Source: Alphaproteobacteria bacterium
Lineage (GTDB): Bacteria > Pseudomonadota > Alphaproteobacteria > UBA828
Direction of reading: 5' to 3'
DNA length: 40,143 nt
Assembly: GCA_016869195.1 (NCBI GenBank)
Contig: VGET01000005.1
Location: forward strand, 1 to 40,143
The position numbers were made by a program, and so were the translations under genes. The first letter of the stretch is position 1. Each line of letters begins with the position of its first letter. The notes under the pieces were generated by a model. That model saw only the letters and a list, made by a program, of their open reading frames with translations, had not been told where the DNA came from and ran no database searches. This document shows, piece after piece, positions 17,021 to 26,734 of the stretch.

Positions 17021-17073
17021 AGAAAAAAGCTGTGCGCTTCAGGGGCTTGTAGCAATCACCCCTGAAGCGCACA
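17021..17073 (-). terminator. Strong intrinsic terminator of the dcw operon after ftsZ
   Basis: On the minus strand a 15-bp perfect stem (17059-17073 with 17031-17045) encloses a 13-nt loop. It is followed directly by GCTTTTTTCT, a six-T run. It begins about 55 bases past the ftsZ stop. Stem length and T run make it the clearest intrinsic terminator in the window. It separates ftsZ from lpxC. Confidence 0.88.
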
Positions 17074-17127
17074 AATCACGCTTTGTAACCAAATGTTACG
17101 CCCACGACGGGGCGCAAGACGTGTCGG

Positions 17128-18873
17128 TCAGTTGGCCTGCCGGCGCAGAAAGGCGGGAATCTCGAGCGGATCCTCGGCCTGTTGCGGTGCTGGCCGGGAT
17201 TGTGGCTCGGCAGCTGCCCGCGGAGCCGCCGGAGCACGGCTCGGCGTTCCCAGCACCGGCTCCCGCACCGCTGGCTCTGGCCCGCGCGGTGCCGTCGCCT
17301 GAACCGGATTCTCATCGATCTCGCGCCGGCTGGTTGCGCCGGTAATCCGCTGGAACAGGCCAATCCCCCGCTGCTTCGACTGCTGCGCCTTGCCGGCGCT
17401 CAGAACGTCGGAAACCGCAACCGGGTCCGGCCGCTCCACCCGCGTCTCACGCAGGCCCGGCCGCGCCGGAGGTTCAACCGGAGGTGGCGGAACAAAGGAG
17501 GCACTGGCGGCGCTCCGGGCCGGGGCCTGAGCCGGCTCGGTCCGCCGTGCAGCCGGTTCGGCGGCGCGGGGCGCCACCTCGGGGGCACGGACCGGCGGCT
17601 CCAGCGGAAGCCGCGCATCGGCCTGGCGCGAAGCGGGCATGGGCGGAGCAACCGGCACCTCCATCCGCGGCGCCGGCGCGGGCTCGGGCATCGCGGCCGC
17701 TGCGGCGGTGTGCCCCGCCATCAGGCCGGCACTTGTCATGCCGCCACCAACCGCATAGGCAGCCGCAGGTGCCTGCATCGCTTCCGCCGAGGCCACGACC
17801 TGGCTCTCACGCTGCGCCACCGGCGCCAGCGATGCCGAGTTCGCGGCGCGACGCGGCGTCTGCCCCAGCACATGCACCTTGTCGGTGGTGGGAACCGGCT
17901 CACGCTCTTTCAGCGCGTCGATGCCCGTCGCGATCACCGCAACGCGAATCGAACCCTCGAGCTCTGGATCGAGACGCGCGCCGAAAATGACGTTCGCGGT
18001 TTCGTCCACTTCCTTGCAGATGCGGCTCGCTGCGAGATCAACCTCATGCAGTGTCATGTCGTGAGCGCCGGTGATGTTGATCAACACGCCGCGAGCGCCT
18101 TCGATCGACGCGTTGTCGAGCAGTGGATTGTTGATCGCGGCTTCGGCGGCTTCGATCGCGCGATTATCGCCCGTCGCTTCGCCGGTGCCCATCATCGCCT
18201 TGCCCATCTCTTCCATCACCGTACGCACATCGGCGAAGTCGAGATTGATCAGGCCGGGATTGACCATCAGGTCGGTGACGCCACGCACACCGGCGTGCAA
18301 CACGTCATCCGCCAATTTGAATGCATCCGCAAACGTTGTTCGCTCGTTCGCGATGCGGAACAAATTCTGGTTGGGGATAACTATGAGGGTATCTACATAT
18401 TTCTGAAGCTCGAGAATGCCCTGTTCGGCAAGCTTCATGCGATGGATGCCCTCGAACTGGAAGGGCTTCGTCACCACGCCGACCGTCAGAATCCCCTGTT
18501 CCTGCGCCGTTCGCGCAATCACGGGCGCGGCGCCCGTGCCGGTGCCACCGCCCATCCCGGCAGCGATAAACACCATGTTGTTGCCTTCGAGATAGCGCTG
18601 AATTTCGTTCACCGCTTCTTCAGCTGCGACCTTGCCGATGTCCGGGCGCGCGCCGGCGCCAAGACCGTGAGTGATGGTCGAGCCAAGTTGAATGCGATGC
18701 TCGGCAAGCGTTTGCTCCAGCGCTTGGGCGTCGGTGTTCGCGACGACGAACTCCACGCCCTCAAGCTTGCCGGCAATCATATTGTTGACCGCATTGCCGC
18801 CGGCGCCGCCGACGCCAATCACCGTGATGCGCGGTTTGCCTTCGCGGGGTTCCGGCTTGAATTCGATGGGCAT
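17128..18873 (-). CDS. ftsZ: Cell division protein FtsZ
   Basis: FtsZ is the tubulin-like GTPase that forms the division ring. The 581-residue product has the nucleotide-binding signature GGGTGTG (residues 108-114), with [15 protein letters not shown] near the N terminus. The synergy-loop residues in [11 protein letters not shown] (about 205-215) complete the GTPase site. A very long, low-complexity Ala/Pro/Arg-rich linker (about 320-565) follows. It ends in the conserved peptide [12 protein letters not shown], which binds FtsA and other partners. E. coli FtsZ is 383 residues; long linkers are typical of alphaproteobacteria. GGAGGT lies 4 nt before the ATG. The 104-bp upstream gap is the largest in the dcw cluster. 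Confidence 0.98.
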   Translation of the reverse strand: MPIEFKPEPREGKPRITVIGVGGAGGNAVNNMIAGKLEGVEFVVANTDAQALEQTLAEHRIQLGSTITHGLGAGARPDIGKVAAEEAVNEIQRYLEGNNMVFIAAGMGGGTGTGAAPVIARTAQEQGILTVGVVTKPFQFEGIHRMKLAEQGILELQKYVDTLIVIPNQNLFRIANERTTFADAFKLADDVLHAGVRGVTDLMVNPGLINLDFADVRTVMEEMGKAMMGTGEATGDNRAIEAAEAAINNPLLDNASIEGARGVLINITGAHDMTLHEVDLAASRICKEVDETANVIFGARLDPELEGSIRVAVIATGIDALKEREPVPTTDKVHVLGQTPRRAANSASLAPVAQRESQVVASAEAMQAPAAAYAVGGGMTSAGLMAGHTAAAAAMPEPAPAPRMEVPVAPPMPASRQADARLPLEPPVRAPEVAPRAAEPAARRTEPAQAPARSAASASFVPPPPVEPPARPGLRETRVERPDPVAVSDVLSAGKAQQSKQRGIGLFQRITGATSRREIDENPVQATAPRGPEPAVREPVLGTPSRAPAAPRAAAEPQSRPAPQQAEDPLEIPAFLRRQAN

Positions 18874-18977
18874 GCTGACCTCCAGGTCGGTGATACTTTT
18901 CGATTCGTATCGATTCGTCTATAGGCGATGCGATCGAGCGGTGGTCGCGACGAAAAATTTTTCGACTCGCGTTCGCA
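18874..18977 (-). promoter_or_regulatory. ftsA-ftsZ intergenic region, likely ftsZ promoter
   Basis: This is the only sizeable gap in the dcw cluster. It holds three GANTC sites (18902-18906, 18912-18916, 18964-18968). It also holds a 10-bp tandem direct repeat (CGATTCGTAT then CGATTCGTCT, 18901-18920). A -10-like TATAGA lies on the minus strand (18918-18923) and a perfect palindrome CGAAAAATTTTTCG at 18951-18964. No convincing -35 lies 17 bp from TATAGA. GANTC is the CcrM methylation site in alphaproteobacteria. In Caulobacter, ftsZ transcription depends on such sites. Confidence 0.5.
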
Positions 18978-20261
18978 TCAGAAGTTTTCTCTCAGCCAGT
19001 GGCTGATTCGTCCGAGACGCGTTTCAGGCCTTCGACGTGGATCGCGACGCACGCGTCGCGGCTGCGGGTTCGCTTGATTTTTTCCCGCGTAGACGAGCAG
19101 GCCCGCGCCGACCGCGTACTCAGGGCCAGTGGTCGATTGCGCGAGGCCGGGAATGGGGAGCGGGCGGGCGAGGCGGATCTGCTTTTCGAGCACTTGTCCC
19201 GCAAGCTCGCGGATGCCCTCGACCTGGCTTGCCCCGCCGGTGATCACGACTCGACGACCTGCCGCATCGGCAAAGCCCGATGAGTCGAGCCGGTCGCGCA
19301 CCAGCTCGAAGATCTCCTCGAGTCGCGGCCGGACGATGCCGACCAGGAGCGAGCGCGAAACCTGCATGCTGGTGGCGGGCGTGTCCTCGCCGAGTTGCGG
19401 CACCTCGATCGTCAATTGCGCGTCACGTGGCCCGCTGGTCGCGCTGGCGTAGAACTTCTTGACCTGCTCGGCGCTCGTGATCGGCGTTGAAAGGCCGCGC
19501 GCGATGTCGTTGGTGACGTGCCAGCCACCGATCGGGAACGACTCGGCGTGGACGAGTGCGCCGCCCGTGAACACGGCGAGGCTCGTCGTGCCGCCGCCCA
19601 TGTCGATCACGGTGACGCCAAGGTCGAGCTCGTCCTCGACCAGGCAGGCGAGGCCCGCGGCATAGCCCGAGATCACCGGTGCCGCGACATCGAACTCACA
19701 GCGGCGCATGCAGGTGATGAGATTGCGCAGTGCCCCATGCGCGACCGAGACGACATGGAGCCGAACGCCCAGGCGCCGCCCGGTCATGCCGCGTGGATTG
19801 CGGATGCCACGCGCGCCATCAAGCTCGTATTGAATAGGGATGGCGTGGATCGTGTCCCGGTCACCGGTGCGCATATTGGGCGCAAGCTCGTCGAACGCCC
19901 GCTGAATCACTGAATCATCGATCTCTTCACCGCCGAGAGAAATTGCGTTCTCGGTGTAGCGCGATTCGGGCGCGCCTCCGGAGAGACTCACATAGGCCTC
20001 ACGCGCCCGCACTTCCGCCATGCGCTCGGCGCGCTGTACCGCGCGGCGAATGGACTCTTCGGCGGCCGTCATGTCCGTGACGATGCCGGCCTTGAGTCCG
20101 CGCGCAACCTCGTGTCCGATACCAATGATTCGCAGGTCTTCCTGCCCCTCGCGCCGCGCGATGAAGCAGGTCACCTTGGTCGTCCCTACGTCGATTGCCG
20201 TGATCACCATGGTCTTCTTGCTGCGCCCTGTTCTAAGTCGTTCCCTGATCGGTCTTTGCAT
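18978..20261 (-). CDS. ftsA: Cell division protein FtsA
   Basis: FtsA is the actin-like ATPase that anchors FtsZ to the membrane. The 427-residue product has the phosphate-binding loops of the actin fold (AIDVGTTKVTCFIAR near the N terminus and VIDMGGGTTSLAVF in the middle) and the adenosine loop VVITGGASQVEG. It ends in the short amphipathic helix RISHWLRENF that targets the membrane. The ATG at 20261 gives a basic N-terminal extension and overlaps ftsQ by 29 bp. An ATG at 20210 (MVITAIDVGTT) is the alternative. Neither has a strong ribosome binding site, so coupling to ftsQ is likely. Confidence 0.96.
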   Translation of the reverse strand: MQRPIRERLRTGRSKKTMVITAIDVGTTKVTCFIARREGQEDLRIIGIGHEVARGLKAGIVTDMTAAEESIRRAVQRAERMAEVRAREAYVSLSGGAPESRYTENAISLGGEEIDDSVIQRAFDELAPNMRTGDRDTIHAIPIQYELDGARGIRNPRGMTGRRLGVRLHVVSVAHGALRNLITCMRRCEFDVAAPVISGYAAGLACLVEDELDLGVTVIDMGGGTTSLAVFTGGALVHAESFPIGGWHVTNDIARGLSTPITSAEQVKKFYASATSGPRDAQLTIEVPQLGEDTPATSMQVSRSLLVGIVRPRLEEIFELVRDRLDSSGFADAAGRRVVITGGASQVEGIRELAGQVLEKQIRLARPLPIPGLAQSTTGPEYAVGAGLLVYAGKNQANPQPRRVRRDPRRRPETRLGRISHWLRENF

Positions 20262-21171
20262 CCGGGATGGGATCGTTCCGCATGCGGATGACGGTGCGGT
20301 CGCCGAGCCGCAGGTCGACCGCGGCGACGGGGCGCTTTAGAAGCTCCTTGGCCTCGATCAGCGCGCCGAGCTTGACCCAAGCCGCCGTGATGTCGCCTTC
20401 CGGCAGGCGTGCTTCGAGCCCACTGTCAAAGCGCACATTCCAGCGCCGACCGCCCACCCAGATGGCTGAGGCGACGTGCTTGAAGAGTTGCGGTTCCGCC
20501 GCCATCGCGTCGAACAGACGCGGCGCCTCGCGCGGCGCGTCCTCGCCGACGACGAGCGGCAGATAGCCGTAGCGCGCCACATCGCTCGCGCCGAACGACG
20601 CGCCCTCGCGGTCGATCAAAACGAGCCTGCCTTCGTGCTGCCAAAGCGCGAGCGGCTGCCGCTCGATGATGCGCACCATGATGGTGTCGGGCAGGCGTCG
20701 CTCGACCGTGGCCGATTTGATCCAGTCGAGCGACTCAAGGCGCGCGCGCGCGGCCTCGGCGTCAAAGGCGAGCAGCGGCGATCCGCGTTGCACGCCCAAT
20801 ACGTCGAGTACTGTGCGAGAAGGCACCGCGTGGCGGCCTTCGGCGAAGACGTTCTGCACCGTGAAGCCGACGTCCGCTCCGAGCGAGGCGACGCCGCGTC
20901 CAACGCTGTCCACAAACTGGCTCGCATTGCCGCCGATCGCGAGGTAGATGCCGAAACACAGCGCCAGCACCGCGCTACCACCGCGCAGCGCGATGCGTCG
21001 GCCGGGCCAGCGCATGCGCCTGAGCGCCCAGCGGAGCGCGCTTCGGCGCTCGGGCTCCTTTGGTTTTCGCGCGGTCCGAGCGGATTTGCGCCGTTTCGAC
21101 CGAGCCGGCTTGGGCGTGATGTCGTCGTCATCGTCCGGCAAGAGCCGGTCGTCGAAGCTCAGTTGTCGCAT
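20233..21171 (-). CDS. ftsQ: Cell division protein FtsQ
   Basis: FtsQ is the bitopic divisome protein that recruits FtsL/FtsB and downstream factors. The 312-residue product has an acidic then basic cytoplasmic tail (residues 1-62) and one membrane segment (about 65-82, GSAVLALCFGIYLAIGG). A periplasmic POTRA domain follows (about 95-165, including LGVQRGSPLLAFDAEAARARL and IKSATVERRLPDTIMVRI). The beta domain contains ERQPLALWQ and ends near the C terminus. The start codon overlaps ddl by 13 bp. The end overlaps ftsA. Confidence 0.95.
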   Translation of the reverse strand: MRQLSFDDRLLPDDDDDITPKPARSKRRKSARTARKPKEPERRSALRWALRRMRWPGRRIALRGGSAVLALCFGIYLAIGGNASQFVDSVGRGVASLGADVGFTVQNVFAEGRHAVPSRTVLDVLGVQRGSPLLAFDAEAARARLESLDWIKSATVERRLPDTIMVRIIERQPLALWQHEGRLVLIDREGASFGASDVARYGYLPLVVGEDAPREAPRLFDAMAAEPQLFKHVASAIWVGGRRWNVRFDSGLEARLPEGDITAAWVKLGALIEAKELLKRPVAAVDLRLGDRTVIRMRNDPIPDAKTDQGTT

Positions 21172-22070
21172 CGTGCACTCTCGACCAGCCAGCGCACGAG
21201 CGCCCCGAAGCTGATTCCGACATCGGCAGCGATCTCGGGCACCAGCGATAGGGGCGTCATGCCAGGCTGGGTGTTGATTTCAAGGAGATAGAAGTCGCCG
21301 GGCTCTCCCGACGTGTCGTCGTAACGCAGATCGGCCCGGCTGACCCCGCGGCAGCCAAGCGTTTGATGGGCGATGCGCGCGATCTCGAGCGCGCGCTCAT
21401 AGGCATCGGGGTGAATCGGCGCCGGCATCAGATGGACCGCGCGACCGGCGGTGTATTTCGCCTCATAGTCGTAGAAGCGCCCCTGTGGCCTGATCTCGAT
21501 CGCGCCGAGCGCCCGATCGCCCATGACCGCGACCTGAATCTCGCGGCCGGGGATGTAACGCTCGACCAGCACCTCGGGGCCGAACGGCCAATTGGCGCCA
21601 TCGAGCGGCGCAAGGTTGTCGCCATCGAAGATGATGCGCACGCCGACGCTCGAGCCCTCGTTCAGCGGCTTGATCACGAAGGGTGAGGTGAAGCCGCCGC
21701 TCAACACGGCTTCGCGCGGCATGACGCGGCCTTCGGCACAGGGCAGGCCCGCGTCGGTGAAGAGGCGCTTCGCGGTCGGCTTATGCATGGCGAGCGCGGA
21801 CGCGAGAACACCCGAGTGGGTGTAGGGAATGCCCAGGATCTCGAGAATGCCCTGAACGCAGCCGTCCTCGCCGAAGCGGCCATGCAGCGCGTTGAACACG
21901 ACATCGGGCCTGACCGCGCTGAGCACGCCGGCGAGATCACGGCCGACATCGACCGGCGTCACCCGAAAGCCTTCCTCAGCGAGCGTCTTGGCCACCGCCG
22001 CGCCGCTGACGAGCGACACCTCGCGTTCCGTGGAAAGTCCGCCGAGCAGCACGGCCACGTGCTTGGTCAT
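21159..22070 (-). CDS. ddl: D-alanine--D-alanine ligase
   Basis: Ddl makes the D-Ala-D-Ala dipeptide added by MurF. The 303-residue product matches DdlB length. It begins with HVAVLLGGLSTEREVSLVSG and has the ATP-grasp residues FVIKPLNEGSSVGV. It ends with the substrate-binding LLEINTQPGMTPLSLVPEIA. The frame is open far upstream, but the ATG at 22070 is the only family-like start. It overlaps the murB stop by 4 bp (ATGA). Confidence 0.97.
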   Translation of the reverse strand: MTKHVAVLLGGLSTEREVSLVSGAAVAKTLAEEGFRVTPVDVGRDLAGVLSAVRPDVVFNALHGRFGEDGCVQGILEILGIPYTHSGVLASALAMHKPTAKRLFTDAGLPCAEGRVMPREAVLSGGFTSPFVIKPLNEGSSVGVRIIFDGDNLAPLDGANWPFGPEVLVERYIPGREIQVAVMGDRALGAIEIRPQGRFYDYEAKYTAGRAVHLMPAPIHPDAYERALEIARIAHQTLGCRGVSRADLRYDDTSGEPGDFYLLEINTQPGMTPLSLVPEIAADVGISFGALVRWLVESARCDN

Positions 22071-23041
22071 GGCACGGCTCCGGGCGTTGCAGCCGATTTC
22101 GGCACGCCGATCCGGCGAATTTCCCACTCGAGCATGACGCCGCTCGTCTCGAGCACCCGCCGGCGAACCTCCTCGCCGAGCGCCTCGAGCTCGGCCGCGC
22201 TTGCCTCGCCCGTGTTGATCAGGAAGTTGCAGTGCTTCTCCGAAACCTGCGCGCCGCCGCGCCGCATGCCGCGACACCCCGCCTCATCGATCAGTTCCCA
22301 GGCGCGCTTGCCGTTTGCCTTTGGATCGGTCGGGTTGGTGAAGGTGCTGCCGCCGGTGCGCGTGCGAATCGGCTGGCTCGCCGCTCGTTCTTCTTGAATC
22401 GCAGTCATGCGTGCCTTGATTGCCGAGGGCTCGCCTGCTCGGCCCTCAAGCGTCGCGCCGACAAAGATGAAATCGTCGGGCACCGCCGAATGGCGGTAGG
22501 TGAAGCCGAGATCCCGGGGGCTCAGGCGATGACGCTGTCCCTTGCCATCGAGTACCTCCGCCCAGCGCACCACGGCCGCCATGTCGGCACCATAGGCGCC
22601 GCCGTTCATGCGCAGCGCGCCACCGATCGTGCCCGGAATGCCCGAGAGGAACTCGAGCCCGGCGATGCCGGCATCGGCGGCCGTGAGCGCGACGTTGAGA
22701 TCGAGCGCGCCGGCGCCGGCTTTCACCAGCGCGCGGTCCTCTGCGCGTTCCACCTCGATCAAGGCGAACGGCCCACCCAGCCGAATCACGACGCCAGGTA
22801 CGCCGCCGTCACGCACGAGGAGATTTGAGCCGACGCCGATCACCGTGATCGGCACGTCCTTGGGGCGCTCGGCAAGGAAGTGGGCGAGATCGTCGACGTC
22901 GGCCGGGCGGAACATCACTTCGGCCGGGCCGCCGACGCGGAACCAGGTGATGCGGTCGAGCGGTGCGTCCACGGTCAGGCGACCACGCACGCGCGGCAGC
23001 CGATCGATCGGTGAAGGTGTCATGCGCGCCGCGGCCATCAT
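22067..23041 (-). CDS. murB: UDP-N-acetylenolpyruvoylglucosamine reductase
   Basis: MurB reduces the enolpyruvyl group to give UDP-MurNAc, using NADPH and FAD. The 324-residue product has the FAD-binding segments [15 protein letters not shown] and [18 protein letters not shown]. The catalytic serine is in GGSTFTNP, and the C-terminal part contains EKHCNFLIN. The ATG at 23041 overlaps the murC stop by 4 bp, which supports this start over the ATG six codons later. Confidence 0.97.
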   Translation of the reverse strand: MMAAARMTPSPIDRLPRVRGRLTVDAPLDRITWFRVGGPAEVMFRPADVDDLAHFLAERPKDVPITVIGVGSNLLVRDGGVPGVVIRLGGPFALIEVERAEDRALVKAGAGALDLNVALTAADAGIAGLEFLSGIPGTIGGALRMNGGAYGADMAAVVRWAEVLDGKGQRHRLSPRDLGFTYRHSAVPDDFIFVGATLEGRAGEPSAIKARMTAIQEERAASQPIRTRTGGSTFTNPTDPKANGKRAWELIDEAGCRGMRRGGAQVSEKHCNFLINTGEASAAELEALGEEVRRRVLETSGVMLEWEIRRIGVPKSAATPGAVP

Positions 23042-24471
23042 GATGACCGCCGGCTTTGGCTACGCGGGCGGCGCTGCGCCAGCTCGTCCGGGAGCGCGTG
23101 CGCCCATTGGGTGATGCTGCCGGCGCCGAGACAAACGACGAGATCGCCGGATTTGACCAGCGGCGAAACCAGCGCAGACAGATCCGCCGGTGAATGAAGC
23201 GGAATCACCTGACGGTGGCCGCGCGCTCTCAAGCCGTCGATCAGCGCGTCACGATTGATGCCTTCGATCGGTGCTTCGCCGGCCGGATAGACATCGGCCA
23301 CGATCACCGTGTCCGCGTCGTTGAAGCACTGGCAGAATTCCTCGAACAGATCCTTCAGGCGCGTAAAGCGGTGCGGCTGCACCACCGCAACGACGCGACC
23401 GTCATAGGCCGCGCGCGCCGAGCGCAGCACCGCCGCAATCTCGACTGGGTGATGGCCGTAATCGTCGATCACGGTGATGCCATCGACGATACCGGTCTTG
23501 GTGAAGCGCCGCTTGACGCCGGCGAAGCCGCCGAGCGCCGCGCGCATGGTTGCTTCATCGATGCTCATCTCGCGCGCGATTGCGAGCGCGGCGAGCGAGT
23601 TCTGCACATTGTGCTCGCCGAGCATGGGCAGCCGCACGCCCTCCATGGTCTCGTGCGTGCCACTCGGCCGGTCATAGAGCTCGACGTCAAACACGCTGCC
23701 TTCGGCGCTCTTGCGGATATTGACCGCGCGCACATCGGCCTGCGGGCTCATGCCGTAGGTGATCATGCGCCGGTCGCTGACCCGGCCGATCAGCGCCTGC
23801 ACCTCAGGGTGATCGATGCAGAGCACCGCGAGGCCGTAGAAGGGGATGTTCTCGACAAAGGTCTGATAGGCGCGGCGCACCTGATCGAACGCGCCGTAAT
23901 ACTCCATGTGCTCGGGATCAATGTTGGTGACGACGGCAACGGTCGCCGGCAACTTCATGAAGCTGCCGTCGGATTCATCTGACTCCACCACCATCCACTC
24001 GCCCTCACCGAGGCGGGCATTGGTGCCATAGGCGTTGATGATGCCGCCATTGATCACGGTCGGGTCGAGCTTGGCGGCGTCGAGCATCGCGGCGACGAGC
24101 GAGGTCGTCGTGGTCTTGCCGTGGGTCCCGGCGACCGCGACCGACCATTTGAGCCGCATCAGCTCGGCCAGCATCTCGGCGCGGCGCACGATCGGCAGCA
24201 TGCGCGCGCGTGCGGCCTGGACTTCGGGGTTGTCGGCCTTGACCGCGGAGGAGATCACGATGACCTGGGCGTCGCCGAGATTTTCCGCGCGATGACCGAC
24301 CGTGACCGACACGCCGAGCTCACGCAGGCGCTTGACGTTGGCGCTTTCGGCGATGTCGCTGCCCTGGATGGCGTAGCCGAGATTGTGCATCACCTCGGCA
24401 ATGCCGCTCATGCCAATGCCGCCGATACCAACGAAGTGAATCACGCCGATCGAAAGGGGCAGGGCCTTCAT
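23038..24471 (-). CDS. murC: UDP-N-acetylmuramate--L-alanine ligase
   Basis: MurC adds L-alanine to UDP-MurNAc, the first amino acid of the peptide stem. The 477-residue product has the N-terminal Rossmann-like domain ([19 protein letters not shown]). The Mur ligase ATP loop is [11 protein letters not shown] (near 111-121), and [11 protein letters not shown] follows. The C-terminal domain has [11 protein letters not shown] and VVQPHRFTR. It overlaps murG and murB by 4 bp each. Confidence 0.98.
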   Translation of the reverse strand: MKALPLSIGVIHFVGIGGIGMSGIAEVMHNLGYAIQGSDIAESANVKRLRELGVSVTVGHRAENLGDAQVIVISSAVKADNPEVQAARARMLPIVRRAEMLAELMRLKWSVAVAGTHGKTTTTSLVAAMLDAAKLDPTVINGGIINAYGTNARLGEGEWMVVESDESDGSFMKLPATVAVVTNIDPEHMEYYGAFDQVRRAYQTFVENIPFYGLAVLCIDHPEVQALIGRVSDRRMITYGMSPQADVRAVNIRKSAEGSVFDVELYDRPSGTHETMEGVRLPMLGEHNVQNSLAALAIAREMSIDEATMRAALGGFAGVKRRFTKTGIVDGITVIDDYGHHPVEIAAVLRSARAAYDGRVVAVVQPHRFTRLKDLFEEFCQCFNDADTVIVADVYPAGEAPIEGINRDALIDGLRARGHRQVIPLHSPADLSALVSPLVKSGDLVVCLGAGSITQWAHALPDELAQRRPRSQSRRSS

Positions 24472-25589
24472 GGCGTCGCCCCCGTGCGCAAAAGAGACTC
24501 GACGATCGTAGCCAAAGCGCCCGCCGCGTCCGGCTGGGCGAAGCGCCTCGCCGCCTGGGCCGCCTCCGCAAGGTCGTGTGGCTCGGCCATGAGCAGTTCC
24601 AGGCGAGATCGAAGCCTATCCGGAGTGAGCGAGGCCTGCGGCATCAGCCAGGCGGCGCCGGCGCGCTCGAGCGCACGGGCGTTCGCACTCTGGTGATCGT
24701 CCATGGCGTGCGGGTAGGGCACGAGAATCGCAGGACGACCGGCCGCGGCGAGCTCGGCAACGGTCGAGGCGCCGGAGCGGGCGATGACGAGGTGTGCGGC
24801 CGCCAGGCGACCAGCCATGTCATCGAAGAACCGGTCGCACTCGGCCTGAATGTTCGCGGCCCGATAGGCGGCGCGCACGGCCTCGAGATCTTCAGGCCGG
24901 CATTGCTGCACCACGCTAAGCCGCGCCCGCGTTACATCCGGCATGCGCGCCAGCGCCTCCGGTACCACGCGGGACAGCGCCTGCGCGCCCTGGCTGCCGC
25001 CGACGATGAGCAGTCGGAAGCGCGATGAATCAGTCGGCACCTCATAGGTGCGCGAGCCGAGCGCCGCGATCGCAGGGCGCACCGGATTGCCGGTGCAAAC
25101 GACATGTTGCTCAGCCTTTGCGCCGAGGCGCTCGGTTGCGGGGAACGATGTCGCGATTCGGTTGACGCGTGAGGCGAGCAGGCGGTTCGCTCGGCCGAGC
25201 ACGGCGTTCTGCTCGTGGATCACGGTTGGAATACGCAGGCGCGTTGCAGCAAACAAGGGCGGGACCGAGGCATAGCCGCCGAACCCGACGACCGCGCCGG
25301 GCTTCAGCGAGCGCAGCAGTCGACGCGCCTCGCGCGTGCCGGCGATGAGGCGGAGGATCGCGCTCAGCTTGCCGATGAGACCTCCGGTCGAGGGCGAGGC
25401 TGAGTTGATCGCATGATGCTCGATCTCGCCCAGGGCACCGCCATAGCGTCCGCCGCGCGAATCCGTCAACAGCGCCAAACGGTGACCGCGCGCGATCAGC
25501 GCTTCGGCCAGCGCCTGGGCCGGGAAGACGTGGCCGCCCGTGCCACCGGCGGCGAGTGCGATCAGGCTCTGGCTTGGCGCGGCGCTCAT
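24468..25589 (-). CDS. murG: Lipid II synthase (UDP-GlcNAc:undecaprenyl-PP-MurNAc-pentapeptide transferase)
   Basis: MurG adds GlcNAc to lipid I on the inner face of the cytoplasmic membrane. The product from ATG 25589 is 373 residues. It has the glycine loop [19 protein letters not shown], then [11 protein letters not shown], then [15 protein letters not shown]. The GT28 C-terminal domain contains [14 protein letters not shown] and the donor-binding [22 protein letters not shown]. The frame extends five codons further upstream. The ATG at 25589 makes an ATGA overlap with ftsW, as at neighbouring junctions. Confidence 0.97.
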   Translation of the reverse strand: MSAAPSQSLIALAAGGTGGHVFPAQALAEALIARGHRLALLTDSRGGRYGGALGEIEHHAINSASPSTGGLIGKLSAILRLIAGTREARRLLRSLKPGAVVGFGGYASVPPLFAATRLRIPTVIHEQNAVLGRANRLLASRVNRIATSFPATERLGAKAEQHVVCTGNPVRPAIAALGSRTYEVPTDSSRFRLLIVGGSQGAQALSRVVPEALARMPDVTRARLSVVQQCRPEDLEAVRAAYRAANIQAECDRFFDDMAGRLAAAHLVIARSGASTVAELAAAGRPAILVPYPHAMDDHQSANARALERAGAAWLMPQASLTPDRLRSRLELLMAEPHDLAEAAQAARRFAQPDAAGALATIVESLLRTGATP

Positions 25590-26734
25590 GGGATCGCCTT
25601 CCATACCGGCGCTCGCTCGCGGCTGAGTGCCAGCACCATGCCCATTGCCAGCGCGGTCGCCACGAGCGACGAGCCGCCATAGCTCACGAAGGGCAGGGTC
25701 ATGCCCTTGGCCGGCAGAAGCTGCAGCGTCACGCCCATATTGACGATCGCCTGCAGGCCAAACTCGGTGAGCAGTCCGGCGGCCGCCAGAACCACGAACA
25801 GACTGTTGTCCTTGAGCGCGCGCGAGAAGCCGCGCAGCACCACGAAGGCAAACAGCGCGACGATGGCGATGCAGGCGATCAGGCCGAGCTCTTCGCCGGC
25901 GACCGCGAACACGAAGTCGGTGTGGGAATCGGGCAGATGGTCCTTGACCGAGCCCTCACCGGGGCCGCGCCCGAGCAGGCCACCGTGCTGCAGAGCGCGA
26001 AGCGAGACATCGACCTGATAGGTGTCGCCGCTCGTCGGATCTAGATGCCGATCAACACGGCTCGCGACGTGTGGGAACAGATTGTAGGCACCATAGGCCA
26101 CGCCGAGCACGGCAACCGCACAGACGAAAACCGAAATGAGCGGCAGGCCGGCCAGGAAGAACTGCACGAAGCCAACCACGATCACCAGCATCGTCATGCC
26201 GAAATCGGGTTGCAGGATGAGCAGGCCGGCGACCGCGATGTAGACCACGGCCGCGATCGAGCGGCCGGGGATGCCCGCGCGCTCGCGCCCAAGCGCCAGG
26301 AGCCATGCCGCGGCGACCGCAAGGCACGGCTTGATGAACTCGGAAGGCTGGATCGTAACCCCGGCGATGGTGATCCAGCGGCTCGCCCCCTTGACATCCG
26401 GCGAGGTCAGGAGCGTCGCCGCCAGGATCGGCAAGCCGATCGCGAAGCCGATGACACCGAGCCGCCTGACGTTCTTCGGGCTGAGCAATGAGATGCCGAT
26501 CAGCACGACGAGCGCAGGCGGCAGGAAGAGGAAATGGTGGCGCACGAAGTGCATCGGATCGAGCCCGATGCGAGCGGCAGCGCTCGGGCCTGCCGCCATG
26601 GTGAGAACCGTGCCGACGGCGATCATCAGGAGGATGGCAACCAGCGTCCAGCGATCGACGCTCCACCACCACTGGCCAAGCCAGCTGCGCTCGCCGCGCA
26701 CGCCGCGTTCGGCACGCATGGTGACGGTCGTCAC
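25586..26734 (-). CDS. ftsW: Peptidoglycan glycosyltransferase FtsW
   Basis: FtsW is the SEDS-family lipid II polymerase of the septum and partners FtsI. From GTG 26734 the product is 382 residues with about ten hydrophobic segments. SEDS features include the motif WITIAGVTIQPSEFIKP, then LILQPDFGMTMLV, then FVFAVAGEELGLIACIAIV. The C terminus has GMTLPFVSYGGSSLVA. I chose the GTG because it overlaps the murD stop as GTGA, the spacing used at other junctions. An ATG at 26719 is possible. The further upstream frame is not family-like. Confidence 0.95.
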   Translation of the reverse strand: MTTVTMRAERGVRGERSWLGQWWWSVDRWTLVAILLMIAVGTVLTMAAGPSAAARIGLDPMHFVRHHFLFLPPALVVLIGISLLSPKNVRRLGVIGFAIGLPILAATLLTSPDVKGASRWITIAGVTIQPSEFIKPCLAVAAAWLLALGRERAGIPGRSIAAVVYIAVAGLLILQPDFGMTMLVIVVGFVQFFLAGLPLISVFVCAVAVLGVAYGAYNLFPHVASRVDRHLDPTSGDTYQVDVSLRALQHGGLLGRGPGEGSVKDHLPDSHTDFVFAVAGEELGLIACIAIVALFAFVVLRGFSRALKDNSLFVVLAAAGLLTEFGLQAIVNMGVTLQLLPAKGMTLPFVSYGGSSLVATALAMGMVLALSRERAPVWKAIP

